A DNA stretch of 64,000 bases from Methylobacterium sp. J-090 (GCF_022829345.1 NZ_JAKSXV010000089.1:1-64000), one strand, 5' to 3'; positions 1 through 8,651 are shown, counted from the first letter of the stretch. A program made the numbers and translations. The notes: generated by a model not told the origin, from the letters alone.

Positions 1-1
1 C

Positions 2-196
2 CTCCTGGTCCCCGTCGCCAACTACCTCCAGCAGGCGACCAACAGCTGGGACGGCGTCTTCCTCGTCGCCGCCGGCGCCAACGTCCTCGCCTCGCTCCTC
101 GCCATCGCCGTCCTGAAGCCCTGGCGCAAACGCGTCGTCGCACAGGCGCAGATCGCAACCGAGACCGCTCAGGCGCCGCGCATCGTCACCGCCTGA
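2..196 (+). CDS. MFS transporter, OxlT-like oxalate/formate antiporter (3' end only)
   Basis: Only the last 64 residues are in the window; the gene enters from the left edge. The reading frame starting at base 2 gives LLVPVANYLQ followed by a hydrophobic helix (FLVAAGANVLASLLAIAVL), a basic KPWRKR stop-transfer and a short polar tail ending in TGA. A last transmembrane helix followed by a basic tail is usual for major facilitator proteins, and this tail resembles the C-terminus of OxlT-type oxalate:formate antiporters of Methylobacterium. The formyl-CoA:oxalate CoA-transferase gene at 4393 supports an oxalate role. What is seen is a membrane protein end; the substrate is inferred. A perfect hairpin terminator follows directly. 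Confidence 0.6.
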   Translation, partial: LLVPVANYLQQATNSWDGVFLVAAGANVLASLLAIAVLKPWRKRVVAQAQIATETAQAPRIVTA

Positions 197-221
197 CCGT
201 CGGCACCACCATCCAGAATGC

Positions 222-250
222 GGGGCCGGACGAAAGTCCGGCCCCGTTTT
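222..250 (+). terminator. Rho-independent terminator of the transporter gene
   Basis: Perfect 10-bp stem GGGGCCGGAC / GTCCGGCCCC closed by a GAAA tetraloop, followed by GTTTT. It lies 25 bases after the transporter stop codon. Confidence 0.85.
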
Positions 251-324
251 CGTTCGGCGACCCGCCATGCGGGCCGATCGGCATACCAGTCCCGGTTGAC
301 ACCGCGCCGCCCGGGGTCCTAACA

Positions 325-348
325 TATGTAGTGTTATAACATTACATA
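325..348 (+). promoter_or_regulatory. Candidate Zur (zinc uptake regulator) operator
   Basis: A 24-bp AT-rich dyad centred between 336 and 337, with 11 of 12 base pairs symmetric (only 331/342 mismatched). Its core is the perfect palindrome TGTTATAACA (332-341). Zur boxes of proteobacteria share ATGTTATA/TATAACAT half-sites, and COG0523 GTPases are classic Zur targets. The site ends 8 bases before the ATG of the COG0523 gene, so it would cover its promoter and ribosome-binding region. The dyad is seen directly; the regulator is inferred. Confidence 0.7.
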
Positions 349-356
349 ACTACAGG

Positions 357-1583
357 ATGCCGATGCAGACCCCCGTTGCCCGCCTTCCGGTGACCGTCCT
401 CACGGGCTTCCTCGGCGCGGGAAAGACCACGCTCCTCAACCATATCCTGAACAACCGCGAGGGGCGGCGCGTCGCCGTCATCGTCAACGACATGAGCGCG
501 GTGAACATCGATGCCGACCTCGTGCGGGCCGGCGGCGCCGACCTCTCGCGCACGGACGAACGCCTGGTGGAGATGACCAACGGCTGCATCTGCTGCACCC
601 TGCGCGACGACCTCCTCGCCGAGGTGCGCCGCCTCGGCGAGGCGGGCCGGTTCGACTACCTGCTCATCGAGGGGACGGGCATCGCCGAGCCCCTGCCGGT
701 GGCGAGCACGTTCTCGTTCCGCGACGAGGCCGGCCGCTCGCTCTCGGACGTCGCCCGCCTCGACACCATGGTGACGGTGGTGGATGCGGTGAACCTCCTG
801 CGCGATTACGGCTCCGAGGACTTCCTGCGCCAGCGCGGCGAGACGGCGGCCGTGGAGGACACCCGCACCCTCGTCGATCTCCTGGTCGAGCAGATCGAGT
901 TCGCCGACGTGGTGGTGATCAACAAGGCCGGGGACGTGCCGCCCGCGCAGCTGGCGCTGGTGCGCTCCGTGGTGCGCGGGCTCAACGGCGATGCCCGGAT
1001 CGTCGAGGCCGATCACGGCCGCGTCGCTCCCGCGGCGGTCCTGAACACCGGCCTGTTCGACGAGGACCGGGCCCAGGCGCATCCCCTGTGGTTCAAGGCG
1101 CTCTACGGCGCCCACGCGCACGTGCCGGAGACGGAGGAATACGGTATCGCGTCCTTCGTCTACCGGGCCCGCCGTCCGTTCGACCCGGAGAAGTTCGACC
1201 GCTTCGTCCACGCCACCTGGCCGGGCCTCATCCGGGCCAAGGGGCATTTCTGGCTGGCGACGCGGCCCGACTGGGTCGGCGAGTTCTCGCTCGCCGGCGC
1301 CGTCGCGAAGGTCGGCGCCATGGGGTTCTGGTGGGCCGCCGTGCCCCGGGCCCGCTGGCCCGAGATCGACGGGTTCGCGGAGAAGATGCGGGCGGTGTGG
1401 AGCGAAGTCTGGGGCGACCGGCGCCAGGAACTCGTGTTCATCGGCACCGGCATGGACTGCGACGCCATCACCGCGGCGCTGGATGCCTACCTCGTCGGCC
1501 CGGCCTCGCCCCGGCGCTTCGATCCGGTACCGTTCCGGCACCTGCCCGATCCGTTCCCCGCCTGGCAGCGCAGCGGCGCCTGA
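357..1583 (+). CDS. COG0523 (CobW/ZigA-type) metal-chaperone GTPase
   Basis: A 408-residue G3E-family GTPase. The P-loop [10 protein letters not shown] lies at residues 16-25, the family's metal-binding CxCC motif (CICC) at 77-80 and an EGTGIAEP switch segment around 103-110. The CobW C-terminal domain fills the rest (histidine- and tryptophan-containing, FDPEKFDRF near 280). Proteins of this type load or recycle metals, chiefly zinc under zinc limitation, in the cytosol. A 24-bp Zur-like palindrome overlaps the promoter, which favours a ZigA/YciC-like zinc role over a cobalamin role. Start taken at ATG 357; ATG 363 is also possible. The stop overlaps the start of the next small gene by one base (TGATG), indicating translational coupling. 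Confidence 0.85.
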   Translation: MPMQTPVARLPVTVLTGFLGAGKTTLLNHILNNREGRRVAVIVNDMSAVNIDADLVRAGGADLSRTDERLVEMTNGCICCTLRDDLLAEVRRLGEAGRFDYLLIEGTGIAEPLPVASTFSFRDEAGRSLSDVARLDTMVTVVDAVNLLRDYGSEDFLRQRGETAAVEDTRTLVDLLVEQIEFADVVVINKAGDVPPAQLALVRSVVRGLNGDARIVEADHGRVAPAAVLNTGLFDEDRAQAHPLWFKALYGAHAHVPETEEYGIASFVYRARRPFDPEKFDRFVHATWPGLIRAKGHFWLATRPDWVGEFSLAGAVAKVGAMGFWWAAVPRARWPEIDGFAEKMRAVWSEVWGDRRQELVFIGTGMDCDAITAALDAYLVGPASPRRFDPVPFRHLPDPFPAWQRSGA

Positions 1584-1873
1584 TGGGATTCGTCAGCCGG
1601 GCGGATCTGCGCCTGCGGCAAGCCGTCCGCGCGACCGAGGCCGCGCGGGTGAAGGCCGAGCTGGTCGCGCGGCTCGGACTGACGCCGGACGACGCCGTGT
1701 CGGTGAACGAGGTCGCGTGTGACGCGGCCTGCTGTCCCGATGTCGCGACGGTGGTGCTGGTGATGCGCGCCCGCGAACCGACCCGATCGTTCCGGATCGC
1801 CCGGCCCCTCGCCGCCGTCACGCCGGCCGACCTCGCGGGCGTACGGGAGGCGGAGGCGCGGTCGCGGGGCTAG
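1583..1873 (+). CDS. Small hypothetical protein coupled to the COG0523 GTPase
   Basis: A 96-residue protein starting inside the stop codon of the COG0523 gene, so translation is almost certainly coupled. I do not recognise the family. The N-terminal half is a basic helix rich in Arg/Ala. The middle carries a cysteine cluster CDAACCPD (about residues 49-56) that could bind metal, followed by a hydrophobic strand (VATVVLVM). There is no signal peptide or transmembrane segment. Coupling to a Zur-like regulated metal chaperone suggests a zinc-linked role, but that is inference from position only. Confidence 0.65.
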   Translation: MGFVSRADLRLRQAVRATEAARVKAELVARLGLTPDDAVSVNEVACDAACCPDVATVVLVMRAREPTRSFRIARPLAAVTPADLAGVREAEARSRG

Positions 1874-1975
1874 AGCGTTTTCTTACGCCGAACCGGCAAC
1901 CACTTCGGCGGACAATGCGCGAGCCGGATGCGCGCCGGCCCGAGGCCGCTCCGCACGGGTTTTCCCGGCGCTCCG

Positions 1976-2680
1976 TCACCCGTCCGCCGCACGGCGGAAG
2001 AACGCCACGGCCTGCGCCACCACCTCGGGCTGGTGAGCGTGCGGGCCGTCGTACTCGACGACCGTGACGTCGTAGCCGGCCGCGCGCAGGCGGGCGGCGT
2101 GGGGGCGGGCGCTGCGGTCGATGGGGATCTGCTCGTCGCGGGTGCCGTGGGACAGGAAGATCCGCGGCGCGCCTGCCTGGAGGTGGACCGACAGGAACCC
2201 CGCCGAGGACGCGACCACGTGGGTGACCACGTCGCCGTTGGCGAGCCCGAGGGACAGGGCGTAGCTGCCGCCGTCGGAATGGCCCGCGAAGACGAAGCGC
2301 GCCGGGTCGAGGGGAAAGCGCGCGGCCACCGCGGCCAGGGCCTCGGACAGGCGCTCGCGGTCCGGCCCGTGACCGCCGATGACGAGGTCCCAGGTCGGGA
2401 ACAGCGATTGCGGGGCCAGCAGCAGGAAGCCCTCGGCCGCCGCATGGGCCTCCAGCATCGGCAAAATCTTCTCCGCGCTGCCGCCCCCGCCGTGGAACAG
2501 CACCACGAGGGGCACGGGCCGGCCGGGTATCAGGCCGTCCGGCACCACCAGCACCGCGTCGCGGGTGTCGAACAGGCCGAGCGCGTGCCGGCCGGGGGGC
2601 AGGGGCGGCGCCACCGGCAGGCGATGCGCGAAGCCGAGGCGCCCGGTCAGTTCGGGCGCGAGGGCGACGCCGTCCGTCAC
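1976..2680 (-). CDS. Alpha/beta hydrolase (dienelactone hydrolase / PHB depolymerase-like esterase)
   Basis: A 234-residue alpha/beta hydrolase. The oxyanion-loop sequence LVVLFHGGGGS is near residue 60, the nucleophile elbow GHSDGG (G-x-S-x-G) near 138, an Asp-containing strand follows, and the segment EYDGPHAH near the end supplies the catalytic His. There is no signal peptide, so it is probably cytosolic. The closest family is the phospholipase/carboxylesterase and polyhydroxybutyrate depolymerase-like esterases; the substrate is unknown. Its ATG overlaps the stop of the NTF2-like gene (2677-3051), so the two form a translationally coupled pair on the minus strand. Confidence 0.75.
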   Translation of the reverse strand: MTDGVALAPELTGRLGFAHRLPVAPPLPPGRHALGLFDTRDAVLVVPDGLIPGRPVPLVVLFHGGGGSAEKILPMLEAHAAAEGFLLLAPQSLFPTWDLVIGGHGPDRERLSEALAAVAARFPLDPARFVFAGHSDGGSYALSLGLANGDVVTHVVASSAGFLSVHLQAGAPRIFLSHGTRDEQIPIDRSARPHAARLRAAGYDVTVVEYDGPHAHQPEVVAQAVAFFRRAADG

Positions 2681-3051
2681 GCGGACTCCCCCTTGGGGAG
2701 CGGCTTGATCTTAAGCTGGTCGATCACCCAGAGCCAGCCGCCGTCGGCCTGGCGCCGGGCCGTCTCCACGGAGATATTCCCGTTGGGCAGGCGCGCGAAG
2801 GTCATGGCGAGGTCCCCGTTGCGGAGGGCCGGCAGGGTCTCGACGGCGGGAAACTCGGATTTGCGCGCGAGCAGGTCGGTGTAGAACGTTTCGATCTCGG
2901 CGTGGCCCGTGGCGACGACGGCGCCGGCGGCCACCACGGCGTCGGGCTCGTAGAGCGCCACCAGACCTGCGACGTCGCCCGCATTGGCGCGGGCGTTGAA
3001 CAGGCGAGCGAGGTCCTCGGGTGCGTCGGCGCGGCTGGTGTCTGTGGGCAT
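2677..3051 (-). CDS. NTF2-like / SnoaL-type (DUF4440) protein
   Basis: A 124-residue single-domain protein of the SgcJ/EcaC/DUF4440 type. An N-terminal helix (LARLFNARANAGDV) leads into LYEPDAVV and a terminal beta-sheet with WLWVIDQLKIKP. This cone-shaped fold serves as an isomerase, hydratase or simple binding protein, and the sequence does not say which. Start set at the ATG whose protein begins MPTDTSRADA, because the reading frame upstream has no family similarity. It overlaps the esterase start by four bases and follows the OsmC-like gene by 31 bases, so all three are likely one transcript. Confidence 0.7.
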   Translation of the reverse strand: MPTDTSRADAPEDLARLFNARANAGDVAGLVALYEPDAVVAAGAVVATGHAEIETFYTDLLARKSEFPAVETLPALRNGDLAMTFARLPNGNISVETARRQADGGWLWVIDQLKIKPLPKGESA

Positions 3052-3082
3052 CGCGGATGTCTCCTCGTGGGAATGGGTCGCT

Positions 3083-3622
3083 TCAGCGCAGCCGGCGCCC
3101 GGTTCCGTCCTGGACGGTGACGGCGACGGGGATACCGGCCTCGACGCTCTGCGACACGGTGCAGAAGCGCTCGAACTGCTCGAGCACCCGGTCGAGGCGC
3201 GGCAGGGTTTCGGCCGGCTGGCCGAGCGCGATGGCGACCTCGATCCCGCCGATGCGCAGGCGCCCCTCGGCGTTGCGCACGATCCGGCAATGGGCGTCGG
3301 CCGCCACGCCGCCCGCCTCCTGCCGGAACTTGCCGAGGGCGAACACCATGCTGGCGCACAGGCAGTTCGAGACCGCCGCCACCAGGAGCTGTTCCGGGCA
3401 CGGCCCGAGGCCCTCGCCGGCGGGCGGCGCCTCGTCAACGACCAGACCCGCGATCAGGTCGCCGAAATCCACGGTGAAGCGGTACGCCGCCTCCTGGGTG
3501 ATGCGGATGCCCGGCCCCCGCCCCACGGCCGGGTCGAGAAGGACGGGGTCGAGCCCCGGTGGCGGCGACGCCACCTCGCCGGGGGCCGGAATGGTCGGTT
3601 GACAGTCCGAAATGCTTGGCAT
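3083..3622 (-). CDS. OsmC-family protein
   Basis: A 179-residue protein of the OsmC/Ohr superfamily. The features seen are a central helix with the first redox cysteine region PEQLLVAAVSNCLCASMVFAL and a late helix with FCTVSQSV carrying the second cysteine, followed by the GIPV strand. This is the usual pair of cysteines for peroxide or hydroperoxide reduction, though many OsmC-like proteins have no defined substrate. ATG 3622 is preferred over upstream TTG codons. The gene heads a three-gene minus-strand group (OsmC, NTF2-like, esterase) and diverges from the PAS gene at 3817. Confidence 0.75.
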   Translation of the reverse strand: MPSISDCQPTIPAPGEVASPPPGLDPVLLDPAVGRGPGIRITQEAAYRFTVDFGDLIAGLVVDEAPPAGEGLGPCPEQLLVAAVSNCLCASMVFALGKFRQEAGGVAADAHCRIVRNAEGRLRIGGIEVAIALGQPAETLPRLDRVLEQFERFCTVSQSVEAGIPVAVTVQDGTGRRLR

Positions 3623-3816
3623 ACCAAATACCAACAACAGGCAGACAGAAAAAGCAAGTCCTCGTCAGGCCCGCCCAAGGGCCGACGACTGCCGAATGCC
3701 CGGAGGAAGCGATCATGCGCTCGGATATTCGCCCGCACCACCCCGTCCCGTCCATGCTGCACTTGCGAACGATTGTCTTGCTCCGCAACAAGACGGCGGC
3801 GGACCCGCGCTGAGGC

Positions 3817-4290
3817 ATGGCGGAATCCATGGGTTCCCCGACGCAGGCCATCGACTTCGCCGACCTGGTGGGCACGATGGGTGACGCCGTGGTGGTGTCG
3901 GACGCGAGCGGCGCCATCGTGGTCTGGAACGCCGCCGCGACGCGCATCTTCGGCCACAGCGCCGCGGAGGCCATGGGCCAGTCCCTCGACATCATCACCC
4001 CGGAGCGCCACCGCCGGCGCCACTGGGACGGCTACTTCGAGACCATGCGGACGGGCGTCACCAAGTACGGCGCCGACGTGCTGCGGGTGCCGGCCGTGCA
4101 CAAGGACGGCCGCGCCCTCTCCATCGCCTTCACGGTGGGGATGCTGCACGGCCCCGACGGAACGGTCGCGGGCATCTCCGCCGTCATCCGCGACGACACC
4201 CGTCGCTGGACCGAGGAGCGGGACCTGCGCCGCCGCCTCGCCGAATTCGAATCCCGCGCGCCCTCGCCGGGCGCGGTGGAGACGGCCTGA
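3817..4290 (+). CDS. PAS-domain sensor protein
   Basis: A 157-residue protein made of one PAS domain. It begins with a GDAVVVSDASGAIVVWNAAA core at about residues 23-42, then FGHSAAEAMGQ, and ends in the PAC-like strand GISAVIRDDT and a short coiled helix. No output domain, HTH or kinase is attached, so it probably signals by binding a partner. It lies 102 bases upstream of frc in the same direction, and stand-alone PAS proteins of this kind accompany oxalate genes in Methylobacterium. A link to oxalate metabolism is inferred from that position. Confidence 0.8.
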   Translation: MAESMGSPTQAIDFADLVGTMGDAVVVSDASGAIVVWNAAATRIFGHSAAEAMGQSLDIITPERHRRRHWDGYFETMRTGVTKYGADVLRVPAVHKDGRALSIAFTVGMLHGPDGTVAGISAVIRDDTRRWTEERDLRRRLAEFESRAPSPGAVETA

Positions 4291-4392
4291 CCGGGCCAGA
4301 CGCCACACGGCCAAAACGAAGAGCCCGCGCCGAAGCGGGCCATACCGAAACGATTTCGTGTCCGACACCGAACGATCAGGGAGAACGCCGCA

Positions 4393-5643
4393 ATGAGTAA
4401 GCCGCTCGAGGGTATCAAGATCATCGACTTCACCCACGTCCAGGCCGGTCCCGCCTGCACCCAGCTGCTGGCCTGGTTCGGTGCCGACGTGATCAAGGTC
4501 GAGCGTCCGGGCTCCGGCGACGTGACCCGCACCCAGCTGCGCCACGTCGAGGATGCCGACGCGCTCTACTTCACCATGCTGAATTCCAACAAGCGTTCGC
4601 TCACCCTCGACACCAAGACCCCCGAGGGCAAGGAAGTCCTGGAGACGCTGATCCGGCAGTCGGACGTCATGGTCGAGAATTTCGGCCCCGGCGCGCTCGA
4701 TCGCATGGGCTTCTCCTGGGCCCGCATCCAGGAGCTCAACCCGGGCATGATCCTCGCCTCGGTGAAGGGCTTCTCCGACGGCCACCATTACGAGGACCTC
4801 AAGGTCTACGAGAACGTGGCGCAGTGCGCCGGGGGCGCCGCCTCCACCACGGGCTTCTGGGACGGCCCGCCCACCGTCAGCGCGGCGGCTCTGGGTGATT
4901 CCAACACCGGCATGCATCTGGCCATCGGCATCCTCACGGCGCTCCACCACAAGAACAAGACCGGCACCGGCCAGAAGGTCGCCGTGTCGATGCAGGATTC
5001 GGTGCTCAACCTCTGCCGGGTCAAGCTGCGCGACCAGCAGCGCCTCGACGCGCTGGGCTACCTCGAGGAGTATCCGCAGTACCCCCACGGCGAGTTCACC
5101 GACGTGGTGCCGCGCGGCGGCAACGCGGGCGGCGGCGGCCAGCCCGGCTGGGTGCTGAAGTGCAAGGGCTGGGAGACCGACCCCAACGCCTACATCTACT
5201 TCACCATCCAGGGTCACGCCTGGGCACCGATCTGCAAGGCCATCGGCAAGGAGGAGTGGATCGACGATCCGGCCTACAACACGGCCCGCGCCCGCCAGGA
5301 CAAGATCTTCGACGTGTTCGCCATCATCGAGGCCTGGCTCGCCGACAAGACCAAGTTCGAGGCCGTCGACATCCTGCGCAAGTTCGACATCCCGTGCTCG
5401 CCGGTCCTGTCGATGAAGGAACTCTCCGTCGATCCGTCGCTGCGCGCAAGCGGCACCGTCGTCGAGGTCCAGCACCCGAAGCTCGGCTCGTACCTGACGG
5501 TGGGAAGCCCGATCAAGTTCTCGGACATGACCGTCGACATCGTGGCCTCGCCGCTGCTCGGCGAGCACACCGACGAGGTGCTCCTCGACCTCGGCTACAC
5601 CCAGCAGCAGATCGAGCACCTGCACCAGGCCCGCGCCGTCTGA
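4393..5643 (+). CDS. frc: Formyl-CoA:oxalate CoA-transferase
   Basis: A 416-residue class III CoA-transferase that moves CoA from formyl-CoA to oxalate. This makes oxalyl-CoA for decarboxylation (or for reduction to glyoxylate in methylotrophs). It begins [16 protein letters not shown], and the catalytic aspartate sits in GDSNTG at exactly residue 169, as in the Oxalobacter enzyme. The glycine-rich active-site loop [11 protein letters not shown] is at 242-252. Length is normal for Frc. No oxalyl-CoA decarboxylase gene is in the window, but a transporter end that looks like OxlT lies 4.2 kb upstream. A good purine-rich ribosome-binding site (AGGGAGAA) precedes ATG 4393. Confidence 0.95.
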   Translation: MSKPLEGIKIIDFTHVQAGPACTQLLAWFGADVIKVERPGSGDVTRTQLRHVEDADALYFTMLNSNKRSLTLDTKTPEGKEVLETLIRQSDVMVENFGPGALDRMGFSWARIQELNPGMILASVKGFSDGHHYEDLKVYENVAQCAGGAASTTGFWDGPPTVSAAALGDSNTGMHLAIGILTALHHKNKTGTGQKVAVSMQDSVLNLCRVKLRDQQRLDALGYLEEYPQYPHGEFTDVVPRGGNAGGGGQPGWVLKCKGWETDPNAYIYFTIQGHAWAPICKAIGKEEWIDDPAYNTARARQDKIFDVFAIIEAWLADKTKFEAVDILRKFDIPCSPVLSMKELSVDPSLRASGTVVEVQHPKLGSYLTVGSPIKFSDMTVDIVASPLLGEHTDEVLLDLGYTQQQIEHLHQARAV

Positions 5644-5666
5644 CGTAAGGCCTCCACCCGACGAAG

Positions 5667-5688
5667 CGGCGCGCCCATGGGCGCGCCG
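5667..5688 (+). terminator. Palindrome after frc, possible terminator
   Basis: A perfect 22-base GC palindrome (CGGCGCGCCCATGGGCGCGCCG) 24 bases after the frc stop. It would form a strong stem with a minimal loop but is not followed by a T run, so termination is only likely. Confidence 0.45.
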
Positions 5689-5815
5689 TCCGCGTTGTGG
5701 GCGCCACGTCGAACACCTGTGCGCGTTTCCACTCTCCACGCCTGATGACTGGACACACACATCCGCTCTGTCGCTGGTTTCGACAGGCGTGTGCGTTGGC
5801 GTGAAGCACAACAGG

Positions 5816-5911
5816 CCCCCTCTCCTGGAAGGAGAGGGTTGGGGTGAGGTGTGGGACCTGTTCGGAGAGTTCGCACACCTCACCCTGTCCCTCTCCTTCC
5901 AGGAGAGGGGA
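5816..5911. repeat. Long inverted repeat (REP-like intergenic palindrome)
   Basis: Arms 5816-5853 and 5874-5911 are reverse complements with only a few mismatches, separated by 20 bases. Each arm itself contains the small palindrome CTCTCCTGGAAGGAGAGG. The same core, with extra flanking C/G bases, recurs at 34710-34740, so this is a dispersed intergenic repeat rather than a one-off terminator. Confidence 0.75.
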
Positions 5912-6097
5912 CCCGTGTTTCCCGCGAGATACGAAGACAACGATTCGAAAGGCGATGGGTCCTGAAAGACTCTCGGGCTGGCATCGCTCGCTGATCCAGT
6001 GAACTTCCTATCCGACACGCTTCGGATGCTCGGCTCCCTTGCCGCATTAGAGTCTCCCGTCACGCCCCGCAAAACAGCGCCGAGGCCCGTTCCGACG

Positions 6098-7273
6098 ATG
6101 CGCCTGTCCCTGCGTCACCTCCTGCCGGACACCCAGCCGTTGAGCCGGCGCGAGCGCCTGCGCTCGGCCGCGGGCGCCCTCGTCGGCATCCTGGTGACGG
6201 GGCTGGTCGGCCGGCTCGCCCTCGGGCCGGACCCGGCCTGGCCGGCCCTCATCGCGCCCATGGGGGCCTCGGCGGTGCTGCTCTTCGCCGTGCCGGCGAG
6301 CCCGCTGGCCCAGCCCTGGTCGATCCTCGGCGGCAACCTCGTGGCGGCGCTCGTCGGGGTCACGGCGGCCCACGCCATCGCCGATCCCGCCCTGGCGGCG
6401 GCCCTCGCCATCGGGGTCGCCATTGGCCTCATGACGACCCTGCGCTGCCTCCACCCGCCGAGCGGGGCCGTCGCCCTCACGGCGGTGCTCGGCGGCCCGG
6501 CGATCCACGACCTCGGCTACGGCTTCGTCCTGTGGCCCGTGGGCGCCAACTCGATCCTGCTTCTCTCCGTCGCGATCCTGTTCAACAACCTCACCGGGCG
6601 CGCCTACCCGCATGCGGGGTCTCAGAAAAGCGCCGACCCGGCCCCGTCCGCCCGCGGCGGCGTCACCCCGGCCGACCTCGACGCGGTGCTGGACGCCTAC
6701 GATCAGGTCCTCGATATCGGGCGCGACGACCTCAAGGCGATCCTGGCGGGGGCGCAGCTCGCGGCCTACCGCCGCCGCGCCGCCGGCCCGGTCACCTGCG
6801 CGGCGATCATGTCCCGCCACGTCATCGCGGTGGCGCCGCACGCGCCCCTGCACGAGGCCCTCGACCTCCTGCGCCGCCACCGGGTCAAGGCCCTGCCGGT
6901 GACCGACGAGGGCGCGCGCATCCTCGGCATCGTCACGCAGACGGACCTCCTGGACAAGACCGTGTGGGAGCGGCCGGGCCCGCGACTCGGATTCGCCCGG
7001 CGCGTCGCCCTGACCCTGGCCCGGGGCCGCGCGCCCCACGGCAGCGTCGAGGACATCATGACGAGCCCCGTGCGCTCCGTCCGCCCTGAGACGCCCATCG
7101 CCGACCTCGTGCCGTGGATGCAGGATGCCGGCCTCTCCCACCTGCCCGTGGTCGGCCCCGACGACCGCCTCGTCGGCATCGTGTCCCAGGCCGATCTCGT
7201 GGCGGAGTTGCTGGCCGAGGCGGTGGGTTCGCGCCGGGCGACGCCGAACCCCGCCGAACCCGCCCTGGCGTGA
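6098..7273 (+). CDS. HPP-family membrane protein with two CBS domains
   Basis: A 391-residue protein. The N-terminal half (about residues 20-165) is an HPP domain with four hydrophobic segments and the signature WPALIAPMGASAVLLFAVP, plus LRCLHPPSGAVAL carrying the H-P-P motif that names the family. After a linker come two CBS modules (about 245-305 and 325-380, with VKALPVTDEG, IVTQTDLLD, GLSHLPVVGPDDRLVGIVSQADLV), which usually bind adenosine nucleotides. HPP proteins act in the inner membrane, and some carry nitrite. ATG 6098 is chosen; GTG 5999 would add 33 residues lacking membrane features. It is convergent with the glycosyltransferase gene. Confidence 0.8.
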   Translation: MRLSLRHLLPDTQPLSRRERLRSAAGALVGILVTGLVGRLALGPDPAWPALIAPMGASAVLLFAVPASPLAQPWSILGGNLVAALVGVTAAHAIADPALAAALAIGVAIGLMTTLRCLHPPSGAVALTAVLGGPAIHDLGYGFVLWPVGANSILLLSVAILFNNLTGRAYPHAGSQKSADPAPSARGGVTPADLDAVLDAYDQVLDIGRDDLKAILAGAQLAAYRRRAAGPVTCAAIMSRHVIAVAPHAPLHEALDLLRRHRVKALPVTDEGARILGIVTQTDLLDKTVWERPGPRLGFARRVALTLARGRAPHGSVEDIMTSPVRSVRPETPIADLVPWMQDAGLSHLPVVGPDDRLVGIVSQADLVAELLAEAVGSRRATPNPAEPALA

Positions 7274-7322
7274 CCGGGGAAGACCCGGCCTGCCACGCCC
7301 CCGCAGGACGCCGCGGTGGGCC

Positions 7323-8651
7323 CTACGGACCCCGCGCGGGTTGCCCGGACAGAGCCACCTCGACCGCCCTCACCACATCGGCGACGGGGACCTCCCAGGT
7401 CTGGCCGTGGAATGCGGGATTGAGGTCGGCCCAGGGTTGCGGGGCGGCCCCGATCACGCAGCCGTAGGTGAGGTCTCGAAGCCCGGCCAACCGGCGAAAG
7501 CACCAGTTCGCGTAGGCATCCATCATGAGTTCGATGACGATGCAGCCCCGCGATGCGAAGCCGATATTCGTCAGTCCGGCCCCGTGCGGCGACACGATGA
7601 TGCGGGCCTGGCGGAAAAGGTTGATCTGGCCCGGGATCGTCAGGTCCTCCAGGCGCACGGCCACGAACCCCAGCGCCGCGAGGGCGTGGACGACGGCGTC
7701 CTCGTTCGACAGCCTTCGCTGCGAAGCGCCCCGGCGATCGACGTAGAGCCGCTCGATCCGGCCGCGCCCGTCGACCACGTGATTCGCCAGCACGGCATCG
7801 AAGAACCGGTTGAGGACCGGATGGTAGTCGAACACCCCGTGCAGATCCCACGGCAGGAGCAGGGTCTCGACGCGCAGCGTCTCCGACGGCAGGACCGGCC
7901 GGAACTCGATCCCGGGCGGCAGGCCGGCAAGTGCGAGGAGCTCGCCCTGGCCGATGGCGTCGGACGCGTACAGCACCGTCCGGACCGTTTTCAGCACCGT
8001 GTCGGGGACGGTCGACAGCTTGGCGACCCCATCGATGACGGCGTGCCAGTAGCTGTTTCCGCCGGGCATCAGGAGGCTCAGATGGGTGCCGGACAGGGGC
8101 GTCACCCGGTCGATCTCGAGGCGGATGCCGGAGTCCTCGATCCGGTACCGATGCCGGCCGGGCTCCGTATGCCAGGTCGTCTCGGTCACCATCGCGTCGC
8201 CGATCCCGAGGAGACCGGCCGATCCGTGGACGAGGGCGTCGGCGATGGCATGGACCGTGGTCGGGAGGGACAGGTAGGAGGTCTGCCGCCAGGAAGCGTG
8301 GCGCTCGCTCTCGCGGATCGCCACCCGCTCGAGGGTCTCGGCACCGACGCGGAGGGGCGGGAGATGCACCGTCACCCTCGGATACGCGACCAGGGTCTCG
8401 ATCGCCGCCGGGCCGGTGCCGGCCTCCCGCAGGATCTCGGCCAGCGCACGCAGTTGCAGGGGCGCGACGGGCGGCGGCGCGTCAGTCGCGTCGGCGGCCG
8501 CGTCGGCGATCTCGCCGGCGGTCGGGTGACCGGCCCCATCCCCGGCGCGCCGATCCCGTCGGTCGGGCCCGGCGGCGAACGCGCGGCGAACCCGCCGGGC
8601 GACGCTGGCCCAGGCGGCCCGGATTCCCTTCCCTGACAGCCGTGGCGTCAC
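7323..8651 (-). CDS. Glycosyltransferase family 61 (DUF563) protein
   Basis: A 442-residue protein of the GT61 type. The segment GNSYWHAVIDGVAKL near residue 215 matches the family's conserved N-Y-x-H-W region. The C-terminal block SPHGAGLTNIGFASRGCIVIEL (about 350-375) is the hallmark S-P-H-G-A-G-L-T-N donor-binding segment. Such enzymes transfer sugars to glycans or proteins. There is no N-terminal signal. The first 80 residues are Ala/Arg-rich and low in complexity, so the true start could be later than GTG 8651. No polysaccharide genes are adjacent, so the acceptor cannot be guessed. Confidence 0.75.
   Translation of the reverse strand: MTPRLSGKGIRAAWASVARRVRRAFAAGPDRRDRRAGDGAGHPTAGEIADAAADATDAPPPVAPLQLRALAEILREAGTGPAAIETLVAYPRVTVHLPPLRVGAETLERVAIRESERHASWRQTSYLSLPTTVHAIADALVHGSAGLLGIGDAMVTETTWHTEPGRHRYRIEDSGIRLEIDRVTPLSGTHLSLLMPGGNSYWHAVIDGVAKLSTVPDTVLKTVRTVLYASDAIGQGELLALAGLPPGIEFRPVLPSETLRVETLLLPWDLHGVFDYHPVLNRFFDAVLANHVVDGRGRIERLYVDRRGASQRRLSNEDAVVHALAALGFVAVRLEDLTIPGQINLFRQARIIVSPHGAGLTNIGFASRGCIVIELMMDAYANWCFRRLAGLRDLTYGCVIGAAPQPWADLNPAFHGQTWEVPVADVVRAVEVALSGQPARGP

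Larger units (their letters stand above)
5644..6097. other. Intergenic region with a long imperfect inverted repeat
   Basis: 454 bases without a convincing gene. It holds the frc palindrome (5667-5688) and two facing 38-base arms (5816-5853 and 5874-5911) built round the motif CTCTCCTGGAAGGAGAGG. The final 100 bases contain GTG 5999, an alternative start for the HPP gene. Confidence 0.7.

Noticed and set aside
3454..6072. An 872-codon minus-strand open frame across the PAS and frc genes
   Set aside because: The opposite strand encodes clear PAS and Frc proteins with intact active sites; the antisense product has no family features.
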